Shown: positions 1 to 12,685 of the stretch, in pieces
How positions within the stretch are numbered: the stretch's first letter is position 1
Layout: each line of letters starts with the position of its first letter
Assembly: GCA_949317995.1 (NCBI GenBank)
Contig: OX439045.1
Span: 41,001,693 to 41,065,692, forward strand
Origin: Acholoe squamosa
Lineage: Eukaryota > Annelida > Polychaeta > Phyllodocida > Polynoidae
DNA length: 64,000 nt
Direction of reading: 5' to 3'
Position numbers and translations under genes: made by a program
Notes under the pieces: generated by a model
Databases searched by the model: none
What the model was told of the DNA's origin: nothing
The model's input: only the letters and a program-made list of their open reading frames with translations

Positions 1-2530
1 TTATCTCCTTGTTAGACGAGGTTGTATTCCCCATTCCTGAAAAAAAGGAAAGAAAACACGATTTCTTATTCATTGAGGCAATATTTGGACCATAAATTAC
101 TTTAATACAAGATCTAATTGAGAGCAACAGAACATAATCCTAGCTACGAACTATCTATTTTAGTGCTAGATCAGGTTAATGCTGTATTCCTTTGCTGTCA
201 CAAAGAAAGTTTGAAAAAAGTCATTTTGTCCGACAGATCTATAAGATTTAGTAGACAAAGAGACTCTCACATACATGAACCTTAGAATATTTCATTTTAT
301 CTGATGATAGTAGTAATCTGCGGTGTGTAATTAATTGCTCAGCAGTGATAAGCACATAGATGTACTAGATGGCCCCTGGTACTAAAGGTATGATAATGCA
401 TATTCAAATGTGTGTTGTTTCATATAGCTTTTTATCATAAATGGTATCGAAGAATTCCATGATGATGTACACAGTAACTTAGGTGGAGATGGAAATGAAA
501 TGAAGTTATGATTAAAATAAATAATCGTTTTAGCAAACTTTACATTGGACGAGAAAGCTGAGTCAATGCAGACACACCAAAGTGTCTGAGGTATAGAGTT
601 ACCAAAGTCCTCATCTCACAATCTGGTCAGACTATTGACACATGTACATGTAATGGGACTCTTCAAGTTAACCAGAACTTGATCAGATTTCTGAACTATT
701 TTTGAGTTTTCAAATGCTCTTCCCAATCATGTATCCAGCGCCCATGATGAATCATTATATCGGGATTCTTTCCCTTTGCATGACTAGATTATCTGCAATC
801 TTCTGCCTAGTCTAATCTACGAGCAATCTCACTGCAAACTGTAAAGACCTGCTTAGTCAATGATCAATATTATTTGATCTCATATTGCTAATGTGATTTG
901 GAACCTACATTAATTATACAATTATTTAACTTGCCGGTACCTTGTGACCTGACTCAAACTTGACATATGCTGAACAAAGCTTTTGTACAATTTGCAGCCG
1001 AAACAATGTGCAAGGCATTACAAAAACTATCATATGAATAATGTTTGGAGATATTTAGAGCCATTCTAGCTTAATATTAATCTGTTTGGGCATAACAGAG
1101 TAACCACGTGTGTATACGCTCTGTGCAGATTCCTCACTTTACCACATTCAAATTGAAACTCATTTTAGAATCCGTATTTGAAATTGAATTTGCATAGAAA
1201 TCATTGCAAAGAGGGCCTCCGATTACACAGACATCTATTGTAACAATGATATCGCTATGAGATGTGCTGGGTTTCTCAGGATCACGTAGGTTCTAATTCA
1301 ATCAGACCAATGGATAACTAGACCTAGAGTAGACATTTTCGAAAAGTTATCAATGCTGTCTCGCCATTCTAGTTTCACAAACATGATAAATGGAATTTGA
1401 ATTGAACCTGGGGGATTTGGATTTGGCGTTATCTTGACTTGGATATTGTCAATTTGAATTCTCAGTTACATGTTATGAAGCGCATTTGTCTAAATAAGTG
1501 ATTCTTTGCTCTAATGGGCCAAGAGCTGGACAATGCATGAAGCAGTCCTTGCCAATATGTCATGTATTCCATTGCCAATATGTAGAGGTTATTCATAATC
1601 TTGTCACATTGACCATACATGCATCAATAGGCCTATCGTATGAGAATGTATGGCTATCCTAGCTTCCTCTAGGCTACCGTGTGCAATGTGGAGAATCGCA
1701 AAAACACTACTATTATAAGCCTGTAATCTTGAAATGATCAGGTCCCTACTGCGTGGAGCATTATTTCGACAATTCACATAGCCAATTGGTACACATAAAT
1801 TCTCCTTCATCAACAGCATATTTCAAGTACGATACGTAAGAGTGCCACTACCAAGTTATGCCAATGTAAAATTCCCATAATGTCCCGCCTGTCTTCCTAT
1901 TCTATGTAACTAAAATGTTGCATAGCAAGGGGTGCTCTGTATATCACTTCTTAGTTACTTGTTGAAGTCTTTAGCAGCTATCAGGGGACTCCTTCTGGCT
2001 GCAGACCAAGAACTTAAGTGAACATAAGGACCACTTGGGCCCTAGCCCTGGCCTCGATTCATGACTCATATTGATGGTGGTGCCACTAGTACTAGGTGTT
2101 GTTAATTGGAAATTAACCTATGTATCAAGCCTCCTTAACGGTTACATGGGCCAAGATGTAATTCAGGTAAGAAGCTATATGTGTGGAAGATTCTAGCAGT
2201 GTGTGAGCTCTATTTGATATACACTGAGGGATTAAAACGGCAAGTCAGTGTAGACATTAAGGAGCCTGATGAGAAAGCTGTTCAAAAAGAAGGACTCAAC
2301 TTAAGTTATATAAACATTAGTAACCCCTATGATCTAATGATAAAGTCCTATCATCTTTATATCAACAGTCCACATTAAAGAGTCCTCTTCTTCTAGTTGT
2401 AAATCAAAATGAATCTATTCTGTTGTTACTAGGTTAAAACTGTTATGATTATATAAGAAGTTATCAATTTTATCAGAATTATTATTTGGACTTGTGGGGT
2501 TCAATTCGAACATTTCCCCTCCACCTAAGT
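1..2530. other. No gene recognised
   Basis: AT-rich sequence. The longest reading frames on either strand are under 75 codons, resemble no family I know, and have no convincing splice-site partners. I see no tandem repeat and no foldback here. Confidence 0.6.
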
Positions 2531-2835
2531 ACACTGTAAAAACAGTGTTTAGGGATTGAACACCAGTGTTGAAGACTTAAACACTTGTTTAAACACTTAT
2601 TTGTCCCACTTTTCTAAACGCTTCTTTAGTGCTAAATGCGTTCAATTTTAAACGCGTTTAACTATAAAGTGTTTAACCAAGTGTTTAAATGCTAAACACT
2701 TAAACACTTCAGCGTTTAGATGTTTAAGTACAAGTGTGCAAAACATGAACACCTAAACACTTCAAGTGTTTAGGTGTTTAAATGCGGGTGTTGAGAAAAT
2801 TTGGTGTGTATCTTTAAATACCTTTTTTGCAGTGT
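2531..2835. repeat. MITE-like foldback element rich in TAAACACTT
   Basis: The left end ACACTGTAAAAA and the inverted right end ACACTGCAAAAA form short terminal inverted repeats. The inside is packed with both orientations of TAAACACTT/AAGTGTTTA, so the single strand can fold in many ways. A relative with the same terminus and motif lies at about 15,620-15,842. There is no coding capacity. The superfamily is uncertain; the CACTG-type end is hAT-like only by appearance. Confidence 0.6.
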
Positions 2836-2915
2836 ATCAGGGGGTTCTGTATCATTCTTATTATCTTATCAATTGGACGCGGCTATACACTATACATACT
2901 TTTATTCCCTTTCCA

Positions 2916-2920
<5 letters not shown>

Positions 2921-2987
<67 letters not shown>
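2921..2987. repeat. (AT)n microsatellite
   Basis: About 33 uninterrupted AT dinucleotides. The Tyr-Ile string read through it is not a gene. Confidence 0.97.
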
Positions 2988-2989
<2 letters not shown>

Positions 2990-4183
2990 TTAGTTTCACT
3001 GCTCCCCTTAGGAGGAGGTTTTATTTCCATACCCAGGGTTTAATACCTTGAGAGCATCTCTGGAGGGTGACATCCGTCACAATTGACTATCTAGCCCAGT
3101 ACAGTAATCGGTCAGGCTTTAGTTAGTGACTTAGTGTGCAGCCTGTCAACACCACAGCTACTTGGGAGTTGGAGGTACTCAATTGACACTCACGCCATGC
3201 TTACTTTAGTAGCACTATTATGATAACACCATCACTCCCCAAGGTAAGCTGATTTAGGTTAACGCGAGAACTAACAACGCTGAGTTTACACCATTAAAAC
3301 ACCAGTAAGAAAACATGCCAGTCTTGCCACTAACGATGCGTCTTTGGTAGATCTTGAGACATTTAGAATACGAGGCCTGCATATACCCAGGATTCTACCC
3401 ACAGCAGGACCTGAAGTGCATCGCTATAGTTTGTTTTTGGCGATTATAACAGAGATTGGCCACTTGGAGTGAGAGCTGAATGGGTCAGGGTGGTAGATTA
3501 AATATTTTTAAAGCTGTTCATACAAGGAGCACTCTGAGACTTTCATAATTTAGATGAGGTGGAGAGAAGAGGTGTAAAGAACGTGTTGGTCTTATGGCTA
3601 GGTAAATACACTTTAGGACCTCTACTTATTAGTTTCTCGATGTGCAGTATTTTGGTAGTCAGACATGATAACTCTTGTTTTGTATACCCTATACAGCATT
3701 TTGGGCCTATGAGATACAGATGGGCGTTTGCCCTTTATTGTCTATATACAATGAATAGACGGAGTACATCGATGATGTGTCTATCCACCCTTTACGCGTG
3801 AAGAAACAGGTTGGATTATTAACGAATCTGAGTGGAACTCTGTATCATGGTCTTCCAGTGTTAAAGATTAAAAAAAAAAGACTGTAAAACATTGTTCATG
3901 AAACTAACTAACTCTGAGTGTGGAGAATGTCATCAGCATGGAGAATGGGAGGGTGTTTCTCCACGCCCATCTTGGGAATCGCATTCCAGTACTAATCTAC
4001 GTTCCTTCCATGAAATAATACATGTATCAATAACATGTCGGCAGCGTAAAGCTGCATGGCTTTGAATAAAAGCCGTCTCTCATTAGCAGCTGGGAAAGAA
4101 AAAGGGGTCATGTAGGGTTTCTGTCCTGATTTGAAATAGTTCTATAGTAGATTCCTGTGAAATAACGCCCAGGATTCTAATCC
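2988..4183. other. No gene recognised
   Basis: Unique-looking sequence with a short A-run near 3870. No supported exon or repeat. Confidence 0.5.
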
Positions 4184-4450
4184 TATACTGAGAAAATACT
4201 CTTACTCTCTTGAGTCTGTATCCAGACTCTGGCACTGTCGCCAAAATGAAGATGATTTGAGACTCAGCCTGACCCTGTGGTTGATACTCAGGCAGAGCCA
4301 GAGTATCACCCCAGGCTCAGCCTGGACCAGCCTCAGGATCTGCCCGAGTATCATGCCAGGCTCAGGCTGAGTCTCAAATCATACTCATTTTGGCGACATT
4401 GCCTGAGTCTGGATACAGACTCAAGTGAGTAAGAATATTTTCTCAGTGTA
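4184..4450. repeat. 267-bp foldback MITE
   Basis: The two halves are near-perfect inverted copies. The left arm starts TATACTGAGAAAATAC and the right arm, read in reverse complement, starts TACACTGAGAAAATAT. The match continues for about 90 bases through blocks such as GAGTCTGTATCCAGACTC and GTCGCCAAAATGA. It is non-coding, with only a short central loop. Confidence 0.8.
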
Positions 4451-4649
4451 CTCACATGCATGGTAAAATGAGTATTCACAAATCAGCAGCTTTTAATATC
4501 ATCCTTGCCACAAAATTTATAGTATATCATGTTCAGTAGGATTTGAGGAATGATACATTTCTTTAAAGAGTGTTGGCCGTTTTTGAGGTTGTGGTTCTAG
4601 TTTATTGTACAATAATGTGGCGAAGTCAATTCCCAGCAAATTGTTGTTA

Positions 4650-5256
4650 TCTGTCGCCATGATTGGTCATCAATGGTGACTCCTTTCTGAGTGATAACTC
4701 ACTGCGTCATCTTTCGCCACTGTGTGTCAGTCTCACATGGCATGGCAATTTATCACAACAGTCACCAACATGATCTCACTCACTGCGTGAGTATGTGCCA
4801 CCCCTTGTCATCCCTCACAAAGCAGGTGACTTATCACCACCATCGCCAACATGGATCTAACTCACTGCGTGAGTATGTGCCACTGCCTGTCAACTCTCAC
4901 TCAGAATGGCGGCTTATCACAAGCATCGCCAACATGGATCGGACTCACTGTGTGATTATGTACCACTCCCGTGCCACTGGCATCAACTCTCACACATAAT
5001 GGCGACTTATCACTACCATTGCCAACATTGGTCTCACTCAATGCGTGAACTTGTGTCACTCCATGTCAATGATCTCTAAGGATTGCATCATCTGTCACTC
5101 ACTCTCACTCAGAATGGCAACTTATCACCATCATTGCCAGCCTTTGTCTCACTCAATGCATGAATTTGTGTCACTCCAAGTCAATGCTCTCTGAGGATTG
5201 CATCATCTGTCAATCACTCTCACTCACAGTGGCAACTTATCACCACCATTGCCAAA
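4650..5256. repeat. Degenerate tandem array
   Basis: Diverged units carry the recurring blocks CTCACTGCGTGAGTATGTG, TATCACCACCATCGCCAACA and CTCTCACTCAGAATGGC, spaced roughly 85-110 bases apart. The 102-codon frame through it (4691-4999) is low-complexity and not a gene. Confidence 0.75.
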
Positions 5257-5638
5257 GGTGTTGAGACAGCACCACTGTTCCACATGTAGCCTATCTAGGA
5301 AGTGTGGGCATGAAGTATAAGTCCCATACGTATCAAATGTGCTTTGTTTCACACTGATTTCCATGTAATACTTCAGAGTTGAATCAAACAAGATTATATA
5401 GAGAGAATATCAATTGAATTTAGATAGAGGTATCTCTAAAATGAAAGCAACTATCCAAAAACACCTTTTCTCTGGTTACAGGAAAAATACATAGGGAAAT
5501 ATCAACATGAACACCTTGTCTGTGGTTAGAGGGAAGATACATATGGCAATACCTTCTCTGGCAAAACATACTTTGATCTGGCAGATGTGAGGCTGCATGA
5601 TTACCAATGTCGATGATCATGAGCTTTTCATCTAACAA

Positions 5639-6308
5639 GGTGAGTGATCACCAGCGTCGCCATCACTGGTGAGTCTGAGTGATCACCACTCTCGCCATCC
5701 ATGGTGAACCTGCGCTATGACGTGGTGCGCGTTTCATCTAGCGAGGTGAGTGATCAACCGCCTTGCCATCCCTGGTGAGTGTGAGTCATCACGATCCTCG
5801 CCAACCATGGTGAACATGCGCTATGGCATGGTGTGCGTTTCATCTAGCGAGGTGAGTGATCACTCGTGTTGCCATCCCTGGTGAGTGTGGGTGATCAAGA
5901 TCCTCACCATCTGTGGTGAACCTGTGCTATCACGAGGTACGCGTTTTATCTAGCGAGGTGACTGATCACAATCCTTGCCATCCGTGGTGAATGTGCATTA
6001 TGACGTGGTGTGCGTCTCATCTAGCGAAGTGAGTGATCACTCATGTCGCCATCCCTGGTGAGGATGAGTGATCACTCATGTCGCCATCCCTGGTGAGGAT
6101 GAGTGATCACTCATGTCGCCATCCCTGGTGAACATGTGCTATGACGAGGTGCGTGTTTCATCTAGCGAGGTGAGTGATCACCCGCGTCGCCATCCCTGGT
6201 GAGTCTGAGTGATCACCATCCTCGCCATCTGAGGTGAGGCCATGTGATCACCACCATTGCTATTCCTGGTGATCTTGTGCTATAGCGACGTCGTGTTCCA
6301 TCTAGCGA
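5639..6308. repeat. 106-bp tandem array with ~35-bp subrepeat
   Basis: Six units each end in CATCTAGCGA and begin GGTGAGTGATCAC. The first unit is exactly 106 bases. Later units lose or gain the internal ~35-base block that carries TGATCAC, GCCATC and TGGTGA. Around 6030-6130 this inner block is itself repeated three times nearly identically, so the array has two levels of repetition. It follows a related array at 4650-5256. Confidence 0.9.
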
Positions 6309-8190
6309 CATGTGTGAGCCACTTCACACAGGTTGACGAGGAGTCACAACAATTTGCTGGGTTCTATGCTGATAGTCCCATTATTCCTAGAACACTGTAT
6401 ACAAAAGGAGAAAATTGTCCAATATAAACAAATTGGCGCCATTTTTAATAGGGGTGATGCACAGAACCCCCTTGATGTTGAGACTATGCACTTGGAGCTG
6501 GATCAGCAAGACCACTGACCCGTACATAGAAAGTTTGATAAGTCCTCCTATATCACTGGGGGCAATGTGTTGGGAGGGCTGCACAAATCCCAGCTGGATT
6601 TAGGGATAAAGTGAAATGGTTTTCTGGTCTTAACCCTAAGGATTACATACATGACATAACAGAGAGTACAAATGTACAATGCATTCCATGTCATTCATGT
6701 TTGGTTCTATAGGATTCTATAGTGCTACTGTGTAAGTTTAGTGTTCTCACTATGCAGGGCATACTCTGCAGTCTTCCAAGGTTGATATACCTGTTAGAAA
6801 GAATATATAGCTAAGCCAAGATTAATTCTCTTTTGTTGCACTTTGAAGCAGTTTTGGTCAAGACTACTTGGCTCCAGAGACACACTGATTGTATTACTTG
6901 TGTAGAATTCCATTGTGCATAGGGGGCGTGTGACCAAGTGCCTGTATTGCTCATGAGTTTCTATATCTCAGAATGGTATATAAAATATACATACATGCTA
7001 GAGGCCCATTATCAATAGCCATTGAAGGTACACTTATAGAACCTACAGCTTTCATGTACACCTATATGGATCTATAACGCCTGCTGCCAGAATGCTGATC
7101 TATATACAAACTCTGACAAAATCAACATGGCAGCCCTCTATGTGGGAAGGACCAGGTGACGATCAATGAACACCAGCCTTCACTCCTGTGAACTAATACT
7201 CGCCCCTAAGTGCATATATTATAAGTGGTGGTCATGGGCATTTAGCACCTAGCTGACATAACTAAAAATCTAGGCCGAGGTGGTGATGGTGATATGCAGC
7301 ATTGTCCCTTGAAAGAAGAAATTGCCATTGAATTAATGATCTTTGGGGGTGAGAGAAAAAAAGCCCCCCCCCCCCTAGTCTGATAGACTGGGGCAACTTT
7401 CACTGGACCTCTGTGTTCATTTCATATCATTATTGAACACATGTGAAAGAGCTCTACAACTTTTGCTCTTCAATATTTGATAAAGGTCGAAGCCAACATA
7501 GCGATTTAGGGCTCCAATATCTCTGTGATTTAGTCCGTTGGGTTTTATGGCCTTCCTGGGGATATATGTGAGCCAGCAAGCAGAAAGGACAGTTACTGTG
7601 GGATTTAGTACCCGATTTAGCCACCAGGGGGCACCACTATGGACTAGAATAGGAAAAATATGACTAAAACTGTTATAGGCTACTTTTTTATGGAGAATTC
7701 AATGGTTTTTGATAAAATGTTCTATTTTGGGTGGAAAGGTTCCAAATTTGGCATGTAAAAAGAATGTTTTTGGGCCAAAATAGGCATTTTGTTGATTTCT
7801 GTTGCCATGGAAACATGATTTACATTCTAAATAGGAAAATCAATGATTCCGTTTGAAGGAACATCCCACAAGGTTTACTATGGCGAAAACAGAATGAAAA
7901 TACCATTTCTAGATCAAAAGTTATGGGCAAAAGAATAAAAATTTATACGAATTTAGCTAATTAGCATAAATTATGCTAATTAGCTATATATCTCATGACC
8001 AATTAGACATAGAGCTTATTAACATTCTTGAAATGGTCACACCTACACATATCTAGCAAGCCATTCCTCCAAAACTAACAGGAGTATCTTCTCATGCTAT
8101 GTATCACTGTAAAGCTAATGATTTGAATTTTAAAGTTGACTTTTAGCACGGAGCACCATTTCTCCTTGCCTCTACACATATAACGTGAAG
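6309..8190. other. No gene; one diverged repeat fragment
   Basis: No exon can be supported. There is a C-run near 7370. At about 7600-7830 the blocks AGCCACCAGGGGGCACC and GTTGCCATGGAAAC appear. They recur inverted near 13,510-13,710, so both stretches probably derive from one old interspersed repeat. Confidence 0.45.
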
Positions 8191-8387
8191 ATTACCGTAG
8201 TGGCTTGTTTAAGTGCGTATAGATTTCAATGCCTCTCCATCTCCTGGGCTCAGACAAGACCAGCACTTATTCAAGGCATAGATTATAGTGCCAATATCAA
8301 TTTTCAATCCACTGCGCCCCTGGTGCTTTTTTAAGAACGGCGCTCATTCATCAAAGACCCAGCACTTAAACTGGCCATTACCGTAAT
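8191..8387. repeat. ~197-bp MITE
   Basis: The ends form ~26-bp imperfect inverted repeats: ATTACCGTAGTGGC followed by TTTAAGTGC on the left, and ATTACGGTAATGGC followed by TTTAAGTGC on the right in reverse complement. It looks related to the MITE at 33,090-33,276, which shares TTTAAGCGC and AATGAGCGCC blocks. Confidence 0.7.
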
Positions 8388-8550
8388 GCCTATTGGGCCT
8401 TTACTTACTGTGGGATTCAGTATAAGTTGAACAATCCTTCCGATATAGGAACTCATAAACTCCCTTTGAGGGCAACAGACAAAATTACAGAGATATTAGT
8501 GCCCTTAATCGCCATGTGGGATTCGACCTTAAGGAAGCGTTTGATGACAG

Positions 8551-8680
8551 TGAACAAGTAACCAATGGATAACTCATGACGCGTGGGGGTTATCGGCGGA
8601 TAATAACACGAGGCCGTAGGCCGAGTGTTATTATCGTTGATAACCCCCACAAGTCATGAGTTATCCATTGACTACTTATT
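8551..8680. repeat. Long-arm palindrome of composite element
   Basis: Arms of about 60 bases pair around the centre GGCCGTAGGCC. They contain CAATGGATAACTCATGAC and GTGGGGGTTATC and their inverses. The same hairpin occurs at 23,471-23,600. Paired changes between the two copies (for example CTCATGAC against CTGATGAC, matched in the opposite arm) keep the stem paired. Confidence 0.85.
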
Positions 8681-9014
8681 TTATACCACGAAACCAATAA
8701 ATAATCAATATTATACCAATAAATTCAAGTTGAAAACAAAAATTATTCCCCCTCCCTGGGACTCGATGCCAGCCATTGTGTGTACACGATCGGTACATAC
8801 ACCTCCTCGCCCGGCAGTGGAGAGCGGCAGCGCACACGGCGAAAAAAAGATTTCAATGCTTCTCGTGGTTATGTTTGTGTATAATACACCTCGTCGCCCG
8901 CCAGCGGACAGCGCACATGGCGAAAAAAGATTTCAATGCGTCTCGCTGTTATGTTTGTGTATAATACACCTCGTCGCCCGCCAGCGGACAGCGACAGCGC
9001 ACACGGCGAAAAAA

Positions 9015-9089
9015 GATGCATCCAGACTGGGACGCGATCCATGTACCTCTCACGGCTGAGCGCAAGGCGCTAATCGCTAGGCCACCGCG
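9015..9089 (-). repeat. tRNA-derived (SINE-type) module
   Basis: On the minus strand this reads as a tRNA-like unit with an A-box-like TGGCCTAGCG stretch and a degenerate B box (GATCGCGTCCC). It is followed by the T-run of the flanking GCGAAAAAAG block in reverse complement. It is more diverged than the copies at 23,938 and 24,107. It is a repeat component, not a functional tRNA gene. Confidence 0.6.
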
Positions 9090-9212
9090 TCTCCTCCTCC
9101 CAGCGCGTCTGGCTGTTATGTTTCTATACTAAATACACCTCGTCGCCCAGCAGCAGACAGCGACAGCGCACATGGCTTTGTATCATATCCAGACTTGGTT
9201 CTAACCAAGCCT

Positions 9213-9290
9213 CTCTCGTCAGTCCCTGTGGCACAATGCATAGGGAGTTGGATTAGGGATCTGAGACTGTAGGTTCGAGCCCTGCCCTGG
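9213..9290 (+). repeat. tRNA-derived module on plus strand
   Basis: It begins CAGTCCCTGTGGCACAATGC and carries a B-box-like GGTTCGAGCCC. The equivalent at 24,311-24,387 has the better B box GGTTCGATCC. Both are followed by GAAAATTT and then GTGGGTTTTAACATG. Confidence 0.55.
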
Positions 9291-9532
9291 CCTTGAAAAT
9301 TTCGTGGGTTTTAACATGTAACATATGACATGTAAGGACATGAGGTTATCAATGTAAGGCGTGCGGTTATCCAGGATAACCGCACACCTTACATGGATAA
9401 CCGCACGCCTTACATTGATAACCGCACGCCTTCCAAAATTGATGTTACAGCCTATAGGGTGTGCAATATCGACAGATATGTGGATGGGAATAGACCCCAA
9501 AAAGCACTGTGTAAGCCAGAAATCGTGGTATA

Positions 9533-12500
9533 ATGGAAGATATGTCGATGGGGGGTGGTGCAATCCAGTTTCGCCATGCCCCCTCTAGTAACTGCGTTTA
9601 CGGCATCTACCTTTCTGCATACAACTTATCGCTATTCATATTATTATAAATAACTAGTCTATAACTAATGACAGAGCAGGTAGGATTCTAAAGTATTGGT
9701 AAAGGACATGATCCATTACGTGTATTACACATATAATCGGGCATTAGCATAGTTGGGCAATTATCTTGATGCCCTATCTGTGTAACTAGGTTCTTAATGG
9801 GCAGCGTGTAGATAGTTATCTTACATGGTGCTGATAAAAAATATGATTACAGCACTGAGACACCACAAAGTCGTGAAGAGATTAGGTGAAAAAATTATGG
9901 TTCAGGTAACGTGACCGTAGGAAGGTTTGATTATTTTGAAGTTAAATCTATGATGGATAACCTCGCTGCCTGCCACATCGACTCGCCTTTTGGGACGTAT
10001 TTGGAACTTTTTGAAAGGTTTGAAAATGGTTTGACAACTTCTATGTTCTTCCTATGTCAAATTTCCTGTAAGCAAATTAGTGTACAGCTAGAAATAAAAT
10101 CTGGTTAAGCTGGAGTAAAAACGTGTTTTTACGTTGGAAAAGGTGGGGTAGGTTTGCCAAATGCTATCCACATGGCTTCTGGCGTTGGTAATACTCAACC
10201 ATGTATGGAGAATGAAGAGACCCTACCAAAAATCTATACCAAGATATCACACCAATTCTCACATCGCAGAGAAATAGTTAGCAAGCTATTATTTTCACGT
10301 TAGCTCCATCCAGCAAGAACCCTATATCACTACACAAGCAAGGTATGAATAATGCAGTGTAACCACATATTTATCATGTGCTTTGTGGGTGGAGGGCAAA
10401 GCAAGCCATGTATTTGTATGCCAGAGCTTGTATTTATAAGCTGGGTGTGTATGTTTTCATTTCTGCACAGCTACCTGCTTTCTTGACTCGTGTAGGATAA
10501 TACCTTGAGGATGAATGAGTTATTCCTTCAACCTGTAATTCTATACTTGTATTTATAAGGTGGCAGACTTCCAGACAGGTATTGCTTCCCACGTGTTTGG
10601 CGGAGTCTGGTGTTTGGTATCATGGTCTCAAAAAGAGTGGCCTCAGTTGCGAGGAGATAATTATGACCATGGGTCAATTTAGAATGGGCCACTGATGGAT
10701 ATTGGAAATTAATCCAAGGGTTCTTTTAACAGAAGACAAAGGACAATAGACCTTACAGTGTATCTTTTGATAAGTTTTTAACATTGTCTGCTTCTGTTAT
10801 GGGCGGGAGAAGCTTAAGAATTTCCTATATCTAAAATAATCCTGTCATAGATGTGGGATGTGCACCTTACATGTAAATGGAATTAATTAAGGCTCTAAAG
10901 ATGAGACCAACTGCCCTTTTTCTTATTCAGTAATGTAAATTGCTGATGCAAATCTATTAACATGACACTGACTGCTGAAGCCCGGCTACAGACATTCCCG
11001 CATGCCTTTTGCACATTCCTGGAATAACAGTTTAAGGTGACTTGGTCAGTTGGGCAGAATCCTGTTTCGTTTTGATATGATCTGCCACATCAACCGAAGC
11101 CACAGACTAATTAAATCTTAAATAGAAATTCAAATTCTACCAATGGTGGCATAATGCCTGTGAAAGAAAAGGAGGAAGAAATGCCCTTGGAATTGGGAAC
11201 AATTAACTATTAATTTTGTATAATGAAGATATCCTGCGGCGTGCAATGTGCAAGACGTATAAAAATCTAGTTGTTAAATAATTAGTGTGTACAAGTAGGG
11301 AAAAGAAAACACGTAAGTGTAAACAGTATCATGTCCACTGGATCTGCACTTTACATTGCATTTTGATTCTGAAATACCTCTAGCTCAAACTCCTCTTTAC
11401 AATTTGCTGGGTAAAAGATAACTAACTTCAAAGCATTAGTCCAATTGTGAATTGGGACTGTTGCCACTTACATGTCATGAAGGTACATCTAAACTCTACT
11501 GGTTCTTGGTCCAGAAGCGTCTATAGTGTCTCTGTATTCCACAAGTATTCCAATGTTTGAATCAAAGGACTATGGTGATGTTCATGCCCAAAGTAGGTCT
11601 ACTAGAATAAGCGCTGTTCAAAGCCTGCCACTTTGTTAGTTGGTACTTCCGTAGACCAGCCTATCGTTTGATCCAGCATAGACCCCCTGTGCTCCCCCCT
11701 TCCCCCTTTACCCCCTCCCCCTCCAACCATTCTACACTACCCCCCCCCCTCCTGCACACCCCCTCTATCCGGATTAATGCTTGGATCGGCATGAGACAAC
11801 ACCAGAGTACCCGTTGTCTGGGGATAATCTCGGGGATTTAAAGCCAACATTTGGACCTTAATACGATTGTCTAATCACTCCAAGCAGTGTTATGTCATTT
11901 AGAAATAGATTTATACCGATATACATGAATTCTATATTCTGTGTTTTACAGTGACTGTCTGCGTTAAAAGTTGTATATGATATTCCTATGTATGTCAGTG
12001 TGTGTAGAATTAGTGCCCCGACCCCACAGATCTGTATAATTTATGTTTGGCTTACTGCCTATATGTACAGCTCTGCATGAAGGCGTTACAGCCTTGTATA
12101 TGTGTATTTAGACAGATATATCATTAATTTTCCCTGTCGATTCTCTCTAAGACCACAGTTTACCATACCATATTACAATAGGGGAGCTAAAGAGGTTGTT
12201 AGATGGCCAGATAGTGGTGGATGAATGTCATCGATGATTACATTTGAGATACATAAGGGCAAGTGACAAGGGAACTTAAAATCAGATGTGAGTGAAGCTA
12301 CCTTGGGCAGTAACTATCCATGTACCAAGCCGAAAGGGTTTTTAGCTTGGGTTGGTTGGTTTAAATCAGGAAGAATTCAATCTACATTCTTGGGCAAATG
12401 GCCAAATTATATTTTTTCAGACATGAACCCATCAGTTAAGGTCTTATCGCTCTAAAGCTGAATCCCACCAGATTATTCTATTTGGATAGTGATTCCTTTC

Positions 12501-12612
12501 TCAAATTGGTCTGAGTGGGGTTGACAAAGAACACTTAAATGATTGAGACATGATACTAATTGGCAACAGCAATACTTCATATAATTTATGTGTGGAGATG
12601 TTATAGAGTAGG
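9533..12612. other. No gene recognised
   Basis: About 3 kb of AT-rich sequence without a supported exon. 11,690-11,765 is C-rich low-complexity. The short frame at 9911-10,108 has no recognisable domain. Confidence 0.5.
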
Positions 12613-12685
12613 TCTTGAAACCCCATAATAATTATTAATTGTCTCGGATTGTGCTCTTGAAACCCCATAATAATTATTAATTGTC
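12613..12685. repeat. Exact 31-bp direct duplication
   Basis: The block starting TCTTGAAACCCCATAATAAT and ending TTAATTGTC occurs at 12,613-12,643 and again at 12,655-12,685 with no differences. The period is 42 bp. Confidence 0.9.

Larger units (their letters stand above)
8551..9532. mobile_element. Composite palindrome/tRNA-module repeat, copy 1
   Basis: This unit recurs at 23,471-24,603 with the same order of parts. From the left they are: a ~130-bp long-arm palindrome; TTATACCACGA, which is the inverse of the final TCGTGGTATAA and so may be an 11-bp terminal inverted repeat; several ~70-bp units with the block TATGTTTGTGTATAATACACC; a tRNA-like module on the minus strand; a second tRNA-like module on the plus strand; and a short array of GGATAACCGCACGCCTTAC units. 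Copies diverge immediately outside TGAACAAG and GTGGTATAA. No transposase or reverse transcriptase is encoded, so it is non-autonomous. The class is unknown. Confidence 0.75.

Noticed and set aside
2801-3043. 80-codon frame with a Tyr-Ile string
   Set aside because: Product of the AT microsatellite.
8625-9059. 144-codon frame and parallel frames at 23,706-24,283
   Set aside because: They read through tandem ~70-170-bp repeat units and tRNA-like modules; the protein repeats mirror the DNA repeats.
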